In this document: one piece after another, positions 14,343-24,315 of the stretch
How the letters are laid out: each line of letters starts with the position of its first letter
Position numbering within the stretch: the first letter of the stretch is position 1
Assembly: GCA_033816765.1 (NCBI GenBank)
Contig: CM066287.1
Location: 1,240,001-1,304,000 of the forward strand
Length of the DNA stretch: 64,000 nt
Origin: Nothopassalora personata
Taxonomy: Eukaryota; Ascomycota; Dothideomycetes; Mycosphaerellales; Mycosphaerellaceae
Reading direction: 5' to 3'
Program-made: the position numbers and the translations under genes
Notes under the pieces: generated by a model
What the model saw: the letters and a program-made list of their open reading frames with translations, nothing else
What the model was told of the DNA's origin: nothing
The model's database searches: none

Positions 14343-17300
14343 ATGGGTGTCACTGGGCTGTGGCAGATTCTGCAGCCATGCGCGCGACCCATCAAGATCG
14401 AAACGCTGAACCGCAAGCGTTTGGCCGTCGACGCCAGCATCTGGATCTACCAGTTCCTCAAGGCCGTCCGCGACAAGGAAGGCAATGCTCTGCGGAACAG
14501 CCACGTCGTCGGCTTCTTCCGGCGCATATGCAAACTGCTGTTCTTCGGCATCAAGCCCGTCTTCGTCTTCGATGGCGGCGCGCCGGCACTCAAGCGACAG
14601 ACGATCCGCAGCCGAAAGGCGAGAAGAGAAGGCAGACGGGAAGATGCGGCGCGGACGGCGGGGAAGCTGCTGGCGGTGCAGATGCAGCGGCGTGCAGAAG
14701 AGGAAGAGGCGCAGCGCAAGGCGGAACGAGGCCGGGGCCACCGGGCGCTCGAGCAGGACGAGGCCGTGCCAGAAGATGGCCTCGTCTACGTCGACGAGCT
14801 GCAGATGACACAGCAAGAGCGCCAGCAGAACAGGAAGTTCCGCAAGAAGGACCAGTACCACCTGCCTGACATGGAAATGTCCATGAGCGCCATGGGCGGA
14901 CCCAACGACCCGCGTGTCATGTCGCTGGAGGAGCTGCAGGCGCACGCGCGCAGCTTCGAGACAGGCGAGGATATCAATGTATATGACTTCTCCAAAATCG
15001 ACTATGACAGTCCCTTCTTCATGTCTCTGCCCGCCTCGGACCGGTACAACATCCTCAACGCTGCACGGCTGCGCAGTCGGCTGCGTATGGGCCACTCTAA
15101 GGAGCAGCTTGATGTCATGTTCCCGGACCGCATGGCCTTCTCAAAGTTCCAGATCGAGCGTGTGAAGGAACGGAATGAGCTGACACAGCGGCTGATGCAT
15201 CTTAATGGGTCCGAGGACACAACGTTTGGCTTAGGCAGGATTGCGGGCGAGAAGGGCAGAGAGTATGTGCTGGTGAAGAACGAGGGCGTTGAAGGAGGCT
15301 GGGCGTTGGGTGTGATCAGCGAAGAAGGCAAAGAGGAGAAGCCGATAGACATCGACAAGCCGGCGCAGCTGATGAACACCGATCCCGATGCTGAGAGCGC
15401 AGACGAGTTTGAGGATATTCCCATCGAAGGTCTGAATCGGTTGCCTAAGAAGAAGGGTGGCAATGAAGAGGCGTCTGACCAACTGCTGAGGCAGCGACGA
15501 GCTCTGTATAGTTCGAGAAGAAGGACGAACACACGGCAAAGAGCAAAGCCGAAGCGACAAGCAGAACCGGACCCGAATTCGCTGTTCGTGCAGCAGAGCG
15601 ACGAAGATGAGGAGGAGTGGGAAGAGGTGCAAGCCGATGACGCCCTCTCCGATGAACGTGACACAGAACAGACCGAAGATGAAGACCTGAGGAAGGCTAT
15701 AGCAATGTCCATGGAGAAGAACAATGCCGATGGCTCGAAGGATACAGACGACAACGTCTCTGACTTGGAGCATGAGAACATGCTCGAGGCTTTCAAGCAG
15801 TCAGCTGCGAAGGAGCAGCGGCCAATCCCAAAAGGCGGCGCAAGAGCGATCGCGAACATTTTAAACAAACGTGCTCACGATACAGCTCCGGAGAGCCGTG
15901 AGGTTACTTCGTTTGGCGTTCCGACACAAAAGCCGGAAGACAGTGACGACGATAGCATGGACCTTCAGGCCGCACTGGCAGAAAGTCGCAGGACTAAGCG
16001 CAAGACCAACCCTCTAGCACAACGTCAGAACCTCAGGACCGAGCAGACTGCCACTGATATCGCGAAGCAGGCAGGCTTCAAGGGTCCTCTGCCGTTCGAG
16101 AAGCTCGACCTCGGCTCATCATTACTGGGCAAGAAGAAGATGCAAGAACGTACTGAGGATGCTCAGGGCGGCTTTGAGAATCCTGTGCTTGTATCGGCAG
16201 AGAAGAAGAAGGCGGAACCGCTCCCGCCATGGTTTTCGGGTGATATCGAACAAGATCTGGAAGCTCAAAGGCGTAGAGAACGAGAAGCTCGCGAGAAAGA
16301 TCGAGAATTTGGGCAGCAGTTCCAATTCAAGAGGCAGGGAGAGGGCATGCTTCGGCGAGCTGACACTGGAGATGTTATTGAGCTTGATGGCGACGATGAC
16401 GACAAAGGATTCAAGAGTGGTGAAGTTATTGAGCTTGACGAGGATGAGCCTACCAATACTGCGCTGAACGTCGGCATAGTCAACGACGAGAGAGAGACAG
16501 AAATGCCACAGAGATCTCTGGTTGGCGAAGAGCTGACCATGGGCGACATGGCTGATGAAGTTCGAGCTCAGCCTTACTTAGCCGAGCCTACAGAAGATGC
16601 CGATGTGGTGGACGCTCCTCCCGTCACGGGAGTATCTCTTGAAGGCTCCACAGATCAAACGCCGCTGCAGCAGGTGCGTGAAACTCTTTCAAAAGCGAAG
16701 CCGCCGTTCATGGAAGATAGCGAGGATGAGGCCGGGTCTGATAAGATACCTTCGTTGGACGCAAATCCCTCGCTCAAATCCAGGGCACCCTTCGTTGAAG
16801 AAGAAGATGACGACGAGGAGATGCTCGAGTGGAGCGAGAGTGATCGAGAAGATAATCAGCAGAAGATCGCTATCTCGAAGTCGACAAAATCTCCTGATGC
16901 TCCTACTGAGTTCAGTGAAGAAGCTCCATCGGTTTACGACAGGGCAAGCCCACCACAAGACGAGACAAGTTCATCGGCGCAGAAACGAGTACCCACGAAA
17001 GAGCACACACCACTACCTGAGCCACCAGCTGAACCTGAAGACGAGGAAGATCTTGGCTTCGAAGATGTCGAAATACCCGAGCAACCTAACGCCACAGTCG
17101 CCGTAGACGAGCCGCCGGCGCTAGAGGAGGAGTTTGAGGATGTTCCCAGAGAGCCTCATTCTGGCCTAGTGCCACAAGAGTCTGTGCCAGGGGCCGACGA
17201 GTACGACGACTTCTCAGACCCAGAAGACGCAGAGATACTCCGTGCATTGACACTCGAGGCCGAAGAACACGCCCGCTTCGCCAGCAGTCTCAACAACAAG

Positions 17301-18518
17301 TCCCAAGCCCAGAACATCCAAGAGTACGAGAAAGAGCTGAAGCAACTACGCAACCAACAGAAGAAAGATCGCCGTGATGCCGACGAAGTGACTCAGATCA
17401 TGATTCAAGAGTGTCAAGCACTTCTCCGTCTCTTCGGACTCCCATACATCACCGCCCCGATGGAAGCCGAAGCACAATGCGCCGAACTAGTTCATCTAGG
17501 CCTAGTCGACGGCATTGTAACAGACGACTCCGATTGCTTCCTCTTTGGTGGGACCCGCATTTACAAGAACATGTTCAACCAAGCAAAGTTCGTCGAATGC
17601 TACCTCACCTCCGACCTCGAGAAGGAGTTCGACCTGACGCGAGACAAGCTCATCGCCGTCGCTCACCTCTTGGGCTCCGACTACACCGATGGCATACCCG
17701 GTATAGGCCCCGTCACAGCGCTCGAGATCATCTCCGAATTTGGCAGCCTGGAGAAGTTCAAAGAGTGGTGGACTGCCGTGCAAACGAACCAGATCCCGAA
17801 GGAGGTCGATGCCAAGAACCCCTTTCGTAAGAAGTTTCGGAAAAATGCTACGAAACTATTCCTTCCGCCTGCATTCCCGGACGCCCGTGTGGATCTGGCG
17901 TATCAACAACCCGACGTGGATGCGACGCCGGAGGCGTTCCAATGGGGTGTACCTGATCTTGCGGCGCTGCGCTCTTTCCTGATGGCTACTATTGGATGGA
18001 GTGAGGAGCGAACGGACGAAGTCTTGGTGCCAGTCATCAAGGATATGAATCGACGAGTCGATGAAGGTACGCAAGCGAATATCACTGCGTTCTTCGATGG
18101 TGGTGTCGGGATCGGTGCGGCGGGCGCTTCGAACCCTGGCAGAGGCGAAGGATTCGCACCGAGAAAGCGGGCTGAGGGGAGTAAGAGGATGGGGACTGCT
18201 CTAAGTAAGATGGCGCAGAAGGTGAGGCGGAATAGGAGTGGTGTTGCTGAGGAGGCGGCGGAAGAGGTTGAAGAGCAGGGTGATGATGGGATCAGTGCTG
18301 ACCCGCCTTCTGTTGACCCTCCTGCCGCGAAGCCACAGCAGCGGAAGCGGAAGAGTACGAAAGCTGCGGTTCAGCCTGAAGCTGCGGAATCAGAGCAGGA
18401 TGAGAGTGAGTCTGAGCTTTCCAGGAAGAAGAAGAAGGCGAGAAGGAAGACCAAGACCGGAAAGGGTACTACTGCTGGTGCAGGGAGGAAGAAGAAAGTA
18501 TTAGCTCAGGTTGAGTAA
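14343..18518 (+). CDS. RAD2: XPG/Rad2-family nucleotide-excision-repair endonuclease
   Basis: One uninterrupted exon encodes 1391 residues, typical of the XPG/Rad2/Rad13 branch, which is longer than FEN1 because of a large spacer. The enzyme makes the 3' incision in nucleotide excision repair in the nucleus. The N-nuclease region starts MGVTGLWQILQPCARPI and includes LAVDASIWIYQFLKA and PVFVFDGGAPALKRQT. The I region near residues 1010-1150 has ITAPMEAEAQCAEL, DGIVTDDSDCFLFGG and the helix-hairpin-helix GSDYTDGIPGIGPVTALEI, with the acidic metal-binding residues in place. The acidic spacer holds ubiquitin-interacting-like motifs (EDEDLRKAIAMSMEK near 447; a second near 536). Near residue 1243, QANITAFF fits a PCNA-interacting PIP box, as in human XPG. 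The C-terminus is Lys/Arg-rich, probably nuclear localising. Confidence 0.95.
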   Translation: MGVTGLWQILQPCARPIKIETLNRKRLAVDASIWIYQFLKAVRDKEGNALRNSHVVGFFRRICKLLFFGIKPVFVFDGGAPALKRQTIRSRKARREGRREDAARTAGKLLAVQMQRRAEEEEAQRKAERGRGHRALEQDEAVPEDGLVYVDELQMTQQERQQNRKFRKKDQYHLPDMEMSMSAMGGPNDPRVMSLEELQAHARSFETGEDINVYDFSKIDYDSPFFMSLPASDRYNILNAARLRSRLRMGHSKEQLDVMFPDRMAFSKFQIERVKERNELTQRLMHLNGSEDTTFGLGRIAGEKGREYVLVKNEGVEGGWALGVISEEGKEEKPIDIDKPAQLMNTDPDAESADEFEDIPIEGLNRLPKKKGGNEEASDQLLRQRRALYSSRRRTNTRQRAKPKRQAEPDPNSLFVQQSDEDEEEWEEVQADDALSDERDTEQTEDEDLRKAIAMSMEKNNADGSKDTDDNVSDLEHENMLEAFKQSAAKEQRPIPKGGARAIANILNKRAHDTAPESREVTSFGVPTQKPEDSDDDSMDLQAALAESRRTKRKTNPLAQRQNLRTEQTATDIAKQAGFKGPLPFEKLDLGSSLLGKKKMQERTEDAQGGFENPVLVSAEKKKAEPLPPWFSGDIEQDLEAQRRREREAREKDREFGQQFQFKRQGEGMLRRADTGDVIELDGDDDDKGFKSGEVIELDEDEPTNTALNVGIVNDERETEMPQRSLVGEELTMGDMADEVRAQPYLAEPTEDADVVDAPPVTGVSLEGSTDQTPLQQVRETLSKAKPPFMEDSEDEAGSDKIPSLDANPSLKSRAPFVEEEDDDEEMLEWSESDREDNQQKIAISKSTKSPDAPTEFSEEAPSVYDRASPPQDETSSSAQKRVPTKEHTPLPEPPAEPEDEEDLGFEDVEIPEQPNATVAVDEPPALEEEFEDVPREPHSGLVPQESVPGADEYDDFSDPEDAEILRALTLEAEEHARFASSLNNKSQAQNIQEYEKELKQLRNQQKKDRRDADEVTQIMIQECQALLRLFGLPYITAPMEAEAQCAELVHLGLVDGIVTDDSDCFLFGGTRIYKNMFNQAKFVECYLTSDLEKEFDLTRDKLIAVAHLLGSDYTDGIPGIGPVTALEIISEFGSLEKFKEWWTAVQTNQIPKEVDAKNPFRKKFRKNATKLFLPPAFPDARVDLAYQQPDVDATPEAFQWGVPDLAALRSFLMATIGWSEERTDEVLVPVIKDMNRRVDEGTQANITAFFDGGVGIGAAGASNPGRGEGFAPRKRAEGSKRMGTALSKMAQKVRRNRSGVAEEAAEEVEEQGDDGISADPPSVDPPAAKPQQRKRKSTKAAVQPEAAESEQDESESELSRKKKKARRKTKTGKGTTAGAGRKKKVLAQVE

Positions 18519-19941
18519 ATCATTCGCGCACTGCTGTTCCGAATCCTACGCAGGGTCATGGCTCATTCCCAAAGAACCTCTATCTCCAAAGCCCAAGGCT
18601 GCTGCGTGCATTGAGTAAAGCTCACGAGACTAAGGCATCAGCTCGGACCACCCACTAGCACAATTTTGACAAAAAAGAAAGTGCAAAAACATACAACACG
18701 AGGTATTCCCATGTAGTCACCTACCATAGTACTAATCTCGCGGTACAATGCTTATATATGGAAGAGCAGACGGGATTCCTAGCTTTCATTGTCCTGTGGT
18801 CGTACGTGTCGGTTCCATGTTCTTTGCTTAATATAGCATCTCAATTCTCTGCTGACAACGTGTCCATAGAAGATGCCTACAGCTTTGTGCCGTTTGCCGT
18901 CTCATGCTGCCAGTATATGCCATGGCGATGCACGGCGGGCCGCTGTGGTCGATCGTAGCCGATTCTTTTGCCGCAAATGCCGGTGCGGAGAGACCTCTGA
19001 CTTCACCTGTACCATCTCACAAAGGACGAGATCGACAGCATGGCCCACGCAACGTTGTCAGCATTTTGAAGATTCGCACGCCGTCCGCGATCGGCTTCTG
19101 CAGCATTGCAAGGACCTATGCCCGTAGGCATAGACAGTCATCGTAGAGTGCCACTCCAATATGTGTCTTGCTATGTCTTTCTGGCCCGACGGGCCCAAGA
19201 GTCCATGGAGAATCGCTAGCAACACCATACTTCCCTGATGGTGATACTGGCTGCTGTGTCGATGACCTGGTTCATGTACTGCTGTGGCAGGCAGTGTTGA
19301 CATTGCTTCAACATGTCAACGCAAAGCTAAGGCCCTCGGAGTGCCGCTGCGTTGAATGGTCTCCCGCTATGGTCTAGATGCTGGACCTATATCATACCGC
19401 TGATTTGTTACAGCTCGCCAGCTCCAGACAAAGCAAAGCATATTACAACCGAACGGCAGAAGCGTCGCACGTGTGTCACACGCTTGTCTAGTAGCGACCA
19501 GTACTCTTTTGCCGTACCTTGCGTGTTCAGCAGTACCCCAGGTTTAGATTCTTCCCGGACGATCGACCCTGGCTGCTTATTTCCCGCTCACTGCATGTTG
19601 GTCAAGCACTCTCAAAGGCCTTCACCCGCATTTTTTGATATGACCGACTACTCACGGCCGGCACTGTTCATGCTCGAAGATTTGTACAGAGCAAAGCCTT
19701 ATTCCGAGGGTTGAAGTTCTCATACACCCAACTGCTCCGTTTGATCGACGACTGCAAAGAAGAAAATCTACTACTACCGCAAACACCTCTAGCTACTTGA
19801 TTGCACTGTTGTGTTACGCATGCCGGCCGATTTTCGTTGAGTTGTTGTTTACCAGGCTGAGTTCGGTACCGATCAGAAGAGCACAAATCTTCGGATAAAC
19901 ACATCAGAAAGCAGATTGACGGTGCCTCGCGCACAACGCAC
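18519..19941. other. Intergenic region, no gene seen
   Basis: Only short chance frames occur on both strands, with no recognisable domain or RNA gene. It holds the RAD2 3' flank and the promoter of the disrupted Zn2Cys6 gene that starts at 19942. Confidence 0.5.
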
Positions 19942-20285
19942 ATGTCAGAAGAGCATTCGACGGCTCTCGCAGACTCCCGGAAGTATCGCTTCATCTCGGT
20001 TCCCGGCCACAAGAAGAATCTCTCGGGCAGAGTACGAGCGGCCTGTTTGACATGCCGACGCGTGAGTTTGTCCTTCACAATCGAGGTCCATGACTGACAT
20101 TTTATTGCGGCATAGAAGAAGATAAAGTGCTCGTGAGTCCTTTGGCGATGGTTGGAAGCAATCTTACCTTGTATATTGACGTTATGTGCTTGCAGAGGAG
20201 AGATAAATTGTCGTACCTGTCGCGAGAAAGGCCTTGTGTGCGAAAGCTTCCTTGAGCGGAAGCGCCTACGGACAGACGTACTCAA

Positions 20286-20423
20286 AGATAATGTGAGTAG
20301 ATTGATGTATTGAGAAGGATCTACGAGAATGCGAAGAACAGCTAGCTATAAGAAAGTGCAAGAAAGCGCGCTAGTGGCTTGGCATCCAAAGAACTGCTGG
20401 GACACAGCCAGCCAGCATCAAGT
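20286..20423 (-). repeat. 3' LTR of the Copia-type element
   Basis: This 138 bp copy appears identical to 24178-24315. It directly follows the coding frame, whose last codons lie inside it. The outer flank is CTCAA at 20281-20285. Confidence 0.88.
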
Positions 20424-23400
20424 CACCCCCATGCCGAGGCTCTAGGTGCTTGAAACAGGTGTATAGCATACGCAGAGTGGATGGCTTCACCACTGCTGCA
20501 TACGTGTCGTCGTAGTCACCTTCACGTTGTGTGTCACCACGGACTACCCAGCGTGCCTTGAAGCGGCTGATCTTGCCATTGGCATCAAGCTTGATAGCAT
20601 AGACCCATCTGCCACGCAGCACACGTGTGCCAGTTGGCAGTGTTGTCTTGTCCTTGTACAGCCATGTCTCGTATTGCTCGAGACTGGCGAATTCAGCTTC
20701 TTCGGCTGCACGCCACTCGGCGTGTTGTGGTGTTGCCATTGCGGCCTTGTGGCTCTTCGGTATGAGCACCGTTGCTGGATCTGGCCAGTCGGTTGCTGCC
20801 ATGAAAGCAGTCACAGTCGCATGTGGCATCTCAGCAAGTTGCTTGCGGGTCGTCTTGCTGAGTGAGTGACACAGGGCCCTACGCTGCTTGCGGTTGGCTT
20901 CATATTGATAGCCGTTCAATGGGTCTCGAACTTCCGCAGGAGGGCGACGATTGCGCTGTGGCCGACCTGATGGCGTAGGTGGCACAGGTTGCCGAGCTGG
21001 CTGTGCCGGAGGTGTCGTGAAGTCGTCTTCATCGTCATCCTCAACAGAAGGTCTCGGAGGTGTTGTTGGTTGCACTTCCGGAAAGTCGTCAGGCGTCTCA
21101 TCTTGATAGGAGTCCACTACTTCCTGTGAAAGGTCCTCATCCGACTGCTCGAGTGGTGAGTCCGCTGGACGGTCGATGACGGTGATGTTCTTCGGTGCTG
21201 TAACACCCCCAGAATCACCACCCCCAGGAGTCACACCGCGCTCAGCACCTGCTCGCCGTAGTCCTGTCTTGCGGTTGCGCTCCACTGGAAAGATGTCTTC
21301 TCGAGTGATGAGCTCGTCGTCTTGATCTTGCTCAGTCTCAGAGTCACCGTCTTGGGCTGCCATAGGGTCGTTGCCCTCGATGAATTGAACGTCCTTGGTT
21401 CTGAACACTCTATGCGCCTTAGCAACATAGGCACGGTAGATGGTGCGGCTTTCGTATCCAACAAGCTTGCCCTGCAACGAGCGGGCGTCAAACTTCTCAC
21501 CGCGACCGACGTTATGGTCGTACACGAAGGCGCGGCAGCCGTATGCTTTGAGGTGTGACAGGGAAGGCTTCACTGGTTGAGTGCCCTGCCAAGCGTTGAT
21601 AACTTCTAGTGGTGACAGGCCCTTGATTGCTGCACTTGGTGTCAAGTTAAGAAGATAGACCGAAGCTTTCACTGCTTCTGGCCATAGGCTAGGTGGAAGG
21701 CCAGCGTCGATGAGCAGCTTACGTGCCATGACACAAACGATGTGGTTGCTGACTTCCGCACCACCATTCTGCTCTGAAGAATGAGGTGCTGTGACTTGAA
21801 GAGCGAAGCCCTCATCGCGTGAGAGCTGCGTGAGTGAGTGTCCTCCATATTCGCCACCCCCATCTATGCGGAAGATCACAATTGCTGTGCCATATTGTGT
21901 CTTCACATGACGGTGGACCACTCGAATATGCTGCGCAGCACCGTCCTTCTGTGCGGAAGCGAATACTGTGCGTTGTAGGCTGGCCAGGCAGGTGAATAGC
22001 GTGAAGTAACGCTCCTTGCCAATGCCAAGGTTGCGGACCGTGACAACATCCACAGCAACAATATAGTATGGTGTTGTTGGCCGCACCATCGGAATGCGGT
22101 TGTAGACCTTGTGACCCATCCCCTTACGACAGGGGATGCACTCGCGTGGGTGCTTGCTGAGGTCGCTATCACTGTTGCCAACAATGGTGATGCGCTTGTC
22201 GTTGTGAAGCTGCAGCAACTTGCGGCTGTGGATGTGTCCAAGTCGGCGGTGCCACAGGTCTCCTGTAGCAGCTGTCGATGGCTCGACCTTGGACGAAGTG
22301 AGGGCTGTCGCTGAGTCCTTCATCTTCAAGAATGGCAGTCCATTGTGGGTGTAGCAGTGTGCCACCGTACGCGCAGCAGTCCCCTTTGTGAATAGGATCT
22401 GCTCGTCGTTGCGATAATAGACACCCTTGCGGCGAAGAGCCTCTGTCGAAATCAGATTGGCTGCAAGGCCTGGTACGTACAACACCTGTGAGAAGCCAGT
22501 GATGCCGCATCCATACAGATCCAGTTGGACGATGCCACAAGCTGTAGCAGTGATGGTGCCACTGCCTGTCTTGATAAGAACAGTGCAGGGCCGGTAGTCC
22601 ATCATATTGCTCAGCTTGTTTGTCATGTGAGAAGTGCAGCCAGAGTCCACAACCCAGTCGGTGTTGCTCTTCGCTGCAAGCAGCGCTGAGGTGTCTTGAA
22701 TGATGTCGTCCTGGCCCACAGTCATATACATGCTGTGAGAGCCGTTGAATGGAGTCATCAAGTCCTCGAAGTTGGTAGCGCCGTGAGCCGCAAACTGTGC
22801 GGTCTCAGTGTGCTGTGCGTCAGTGGTGTTGTTGACTTGCTGACGCTGTTGTTGATTGCCCTGCTGCTTCTTCTTCCAGGTAGCAGGTGCAAGCTCAGGG
22901 TGTAGGTTCCAGCAACCAGCTGGTTGGTGAGTGGTCATGCCACAACCACTGCAGGGGTCGTATTGAGGCTTCTGCTGTTGGTTGTTGTTGCCACCACCAT
23001 TCTGATTACCACCACGAGCGCCGTTGCCGTTGCCGCGGCCTCCACGACCTCCTCGTCCGCCGCGTCCGTTACCACGTGGTGCGCCGCCGCCGCGAGGGGT
23101 GTTGCCGTTGCCCTGTGGGTTGGCAGGGTTGGCGTTGTTTTGTTGCTTCACTGCGAGATTGGCTGACTCGGACTGTTGCGCAGTCGCCTCATCAAGCAGA
23201 TCACTGATCACCTTGTCGAGTGTGATAGTGGTACTGTCCTCGATCTTTCCAGTAAGCTGCCTCATCTGTTCACGCTTTGAGGACGCGAATGTTGGGAAGT
23301 ATGGTGAGATCTGATACAGGAAGCGGAAGAGAGCTTGAGCCTTTGATATGGCTAACTCGGTGTTCTTGAGGTTGGCCAGCTTCGACTGATATTGCTGGCA

Positions 23401-23964
23401 GAACTTGTCAAGGTTGGAGCCACCATATGTGTGTGACTCGAAGTCCAGGTACAACGAGTACTCTTCGGACTTGCCAGTTTGACCGTATGTGGACTTCAGA
23501 TGGTCCCATAGGTCTTCCGGTTGTTGGTAGGCTTTGCAGTTGTCTGCAATAGACTGACTGCAGTTAGCAATAATGAGGGCGCGGGCTTGATACTTCTTTG
23601 CCTCCCATGCCTCGATACGCTCTTCGAGTTCATAGTCTTCCTCATTCTTGCGCTTCGTGGGCTTCGGCTTGAGGGCAGTCTTGTCGACAAACCCCCATAG
23701 CAGGTCACCTCGCAGGACTGACTGTAACATATCAGCCCATCTCGAGTAGTCGTCCTTGCCTTGAAGTTTGGAGACACCAGGGGTGCCGTTGTTGTTACGG
23801 CCGACCATGTTGCTAAAGCCGCGAGTTGATACAGCAGGCTTCTTGGTCTTTCGGGTAGCAGCCGACTCGGTCTGCTGTTGTTGCTGGCTCGGAGTGGCGA
23901 CAGACTGCTGCGCCAGCGGTATTTCGAGTCCAGTGAGGTCAGTGTTGTTACCGTCAGTATCCAT
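20371..23964 (-). CDS. Copia-type Gag-protease-integrase polyprotein, RT truncated
   Basis: A single 1197-residue frame. The N-terminal Gag region (about 55-260) is followed by a Gly/Arg/Asn-rich stretch (285-330) and a zinc knuckle CSGCGMTTHQPAGC of CX2CX4HX4C type (338-351). The aspartic protease has WVVDSGCTSHM (DSG at 440-442). A GAG-pre-integrase segment (LWHRRLGHIHSRK) and CIPCRKG form the integrase HHCC site; the core shows VAVDVVTV, DGGGEYGGHS and APHSSEQNGGAE, consistent with the DDE triad. Near residue 1100 the RT start (WVYAIKLDANGKISRFKARWV) is recognisable, but after TLRMLYTCF the family sequence ends and the last 18 codons, including the stop, are read from the 3' LTR. No YVDD motif or RNase H is present. 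No RIP-type stop codons are seen in 3.6 kb. Confidence 0.92.
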   Translation of the reverse strand: MDTDGNNTDLTGLEIPLAQQSVATPSQQQQQTESAATRKTKKPAVSTRGFSNMVGRNNNGTPGVSKLQGKDDYSRWADMLQSVLRGDLLWGFVDKTALKPKPTKRKNEEDYELEERIEAWEAKKYQARALIIANCSQSIADNCKAYQQPEDLWDHLKSTYGQTGKSEEYSLYLDFESHTYGGSNLDKFCQQYQSKLANLKNTELAISKAQALFRFLYQISPYFPTFASSKREQMRQLTGKIEDSTTITLDKVISDLLDEATAQQSESANLAVKQQNNANPANPQGNGNTPRGGGAPRGNGRGGRGGRGGRGNGNGARGGNQNGGGNNNQQQKPQYDPCSGCGMTTHQPAGCWNLHPELAPATWKKKQQGNQQQRQQVNNTTDAQHTETAQFAAHGATNFEDLMTPFNGSHSMYMTVGQDDIIQDTSALLAAKSNTDWVVDSGCTSHMTNKLSNMMDYRPCTVLIKTGSGTITATACGIVQLDLYGCGITGFSQVLYVPGLAANLISTEALRRKGVYYRNDEQILFTKGTAARTVAHCYTHNGLPFLKMKDSATALTSSKVEPSTAATGDLWHRRLGHIHSRKLLQLHNDKRITIVGNSDSDLSKHPRECIPCRKGMGHKVYNRIPMVRPTTPYYIVAVDVVTVRNLGIGKERYFTLFTCLASLQRTVFASAQKDGAAQHIRVVHRHVKTQYGTAIVIFRIDGGGEYGGHSLTQLSRDEGFALQVTAPHSSEQNGGAEVSNHIVCVMARKLLIDAGLPPSLWPEAVKASVYLLNLTPSAAIKGLSPLEVINAWQGTQPVKPSLSHLKAYGCRAFVYDHNVGRGEKFDARSLQGKLVGYESRTIYRAYVAKAHRVFRTKDVQFIEGNDPMAAQDGDSETEQDQDDELITREDIFPVERNRKTGLRRAGAERGVTPGGGDSGGVTAPKNITVIDRPADSPLEQSDEDLSQEVVDSYQDETPDDFPEVQPTTPPRPSVEDDDEDDFTTPPAQPARQPVPPTPSGRPQRNRRPPAEVRDPLNGYQYEANRKQRRALCHSLSKTTRKQLAEMPHATVTAFMAATDWPDPATVLIPKSHKAAMATPQHAEWRAAEEAEFASLEQYETWLYKDKTTLPTGTRVLRGRWVYAIKLDANGKISRFKARWVVRGDTQREGDYDDTYAAVVKPSTLRMLYTCFKHLEPRHGGDLMLAGCVPAVLWMPSH
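20424..20433 (-). other. Polypurine tract of the Copia-type element
   Basis: On the minus strand GGCATGGGGGTG directly precedes the 3' LTR, the expected place for the plus-strand primer. It is still inside the open frame. Confidence 0.6.
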
Positions 23965-24160
23965 ACACTGCAGAGCACCAACTAGGTGTCACTGCGATAC
24001 TTGCCGCGTTGCCCACTGGGTCGCGACTTTGTCGTTTGCTATTTGCTGCAGTCGCGTTTTGTCGCAATCACCAACCAGGCGTTGTCGACATACACGCGAT
24101 CAGCAGGATCACATACACACTATCAAGTGTCTTTCGGAGGTATGCGCGCAGTTGATAAGC

Positions 24161-24177
24161 GCGAGGGCGTCATAACC
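24161..24177 (-). other. Candidate primer binding site of the Copia-type element
   Basis: Immediately inside the 5' LTR the minus strand reads GGTTATGACGCCCTCGC. Its complement contains GTCATAACC, which resembles a tRNA anticodon loop with CAT. Priming by an internally cut Met tRNA is known for Copia and Ty5 relatives; applying it here is inference. Confidence 0.45.
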
Positions 24178-24315
24178 AGATAATGTGAGTAGATTGATGT
24201 ATTGAGAAGGATCTACGAGAATGCGAAGAACAGCTAGCTATAAGAAAGTGCAAGAAAGCGCGCTAGTGGCTTGGCATCCAAAGAACTGCTGGGACACAGC
24301 CAGCCAGCATCAAGT
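24178..24315 (-). repeat. 5' LTR of the Copia-type element
   Basis: This 138 bp copy appears identical to 20286-20423, with outer flank CTCAA at 24316-24320. Confidence 0.88.

Larger units (their letters stand above)
20286..24315 (-). mobile_element. Copia-type LTR element lacking most of RT and RNase H
   Basis: This 4030 bp element lies on the minus strand, with 138 bp direct LTRs at 20286-20423 and 24178-24315 that I read as identical. It is flanked by the 5 bp duplication CTCAA (20281-20285 and 24316-24320), so insertion is recent. In element order it holds LTR, a candidate primer site, Gag, protease, integrase, the first part of reverse transcriptase, a purine tract and LTR. The rest of RT and all of RNase H are absent: the frame passes from an RT N-terminal segment straight to the purine tract. 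It therefore looks non-autonomous. The LTR ends are ACTTGATG...ATTATCT rather than TG...CA if the CTCAA duplication is taken at face value. Confidence 0.88.

Noticed and set aside
14235..15868. Two long minus-strand frames (286 and 288 residues)
   Set aside because: They are antisense to the RAD2 exon, where biased codon use keeps the opposite strand open.
19668..20285. 205-residue minus-strand frame
   Set aside because: It is antisense to the zinc-cluster exons read on the plus strand, which have precise splice signals and a perfect Zn2Cys6 pattern.
20286..24315. The 138 bp direct repeats as a segmental gene duplication
   Set aside because: They exactly bound a Copia-type coding unit with primer-site and purine-tract positions and a 5 bp target duplication, so they are LTRs.
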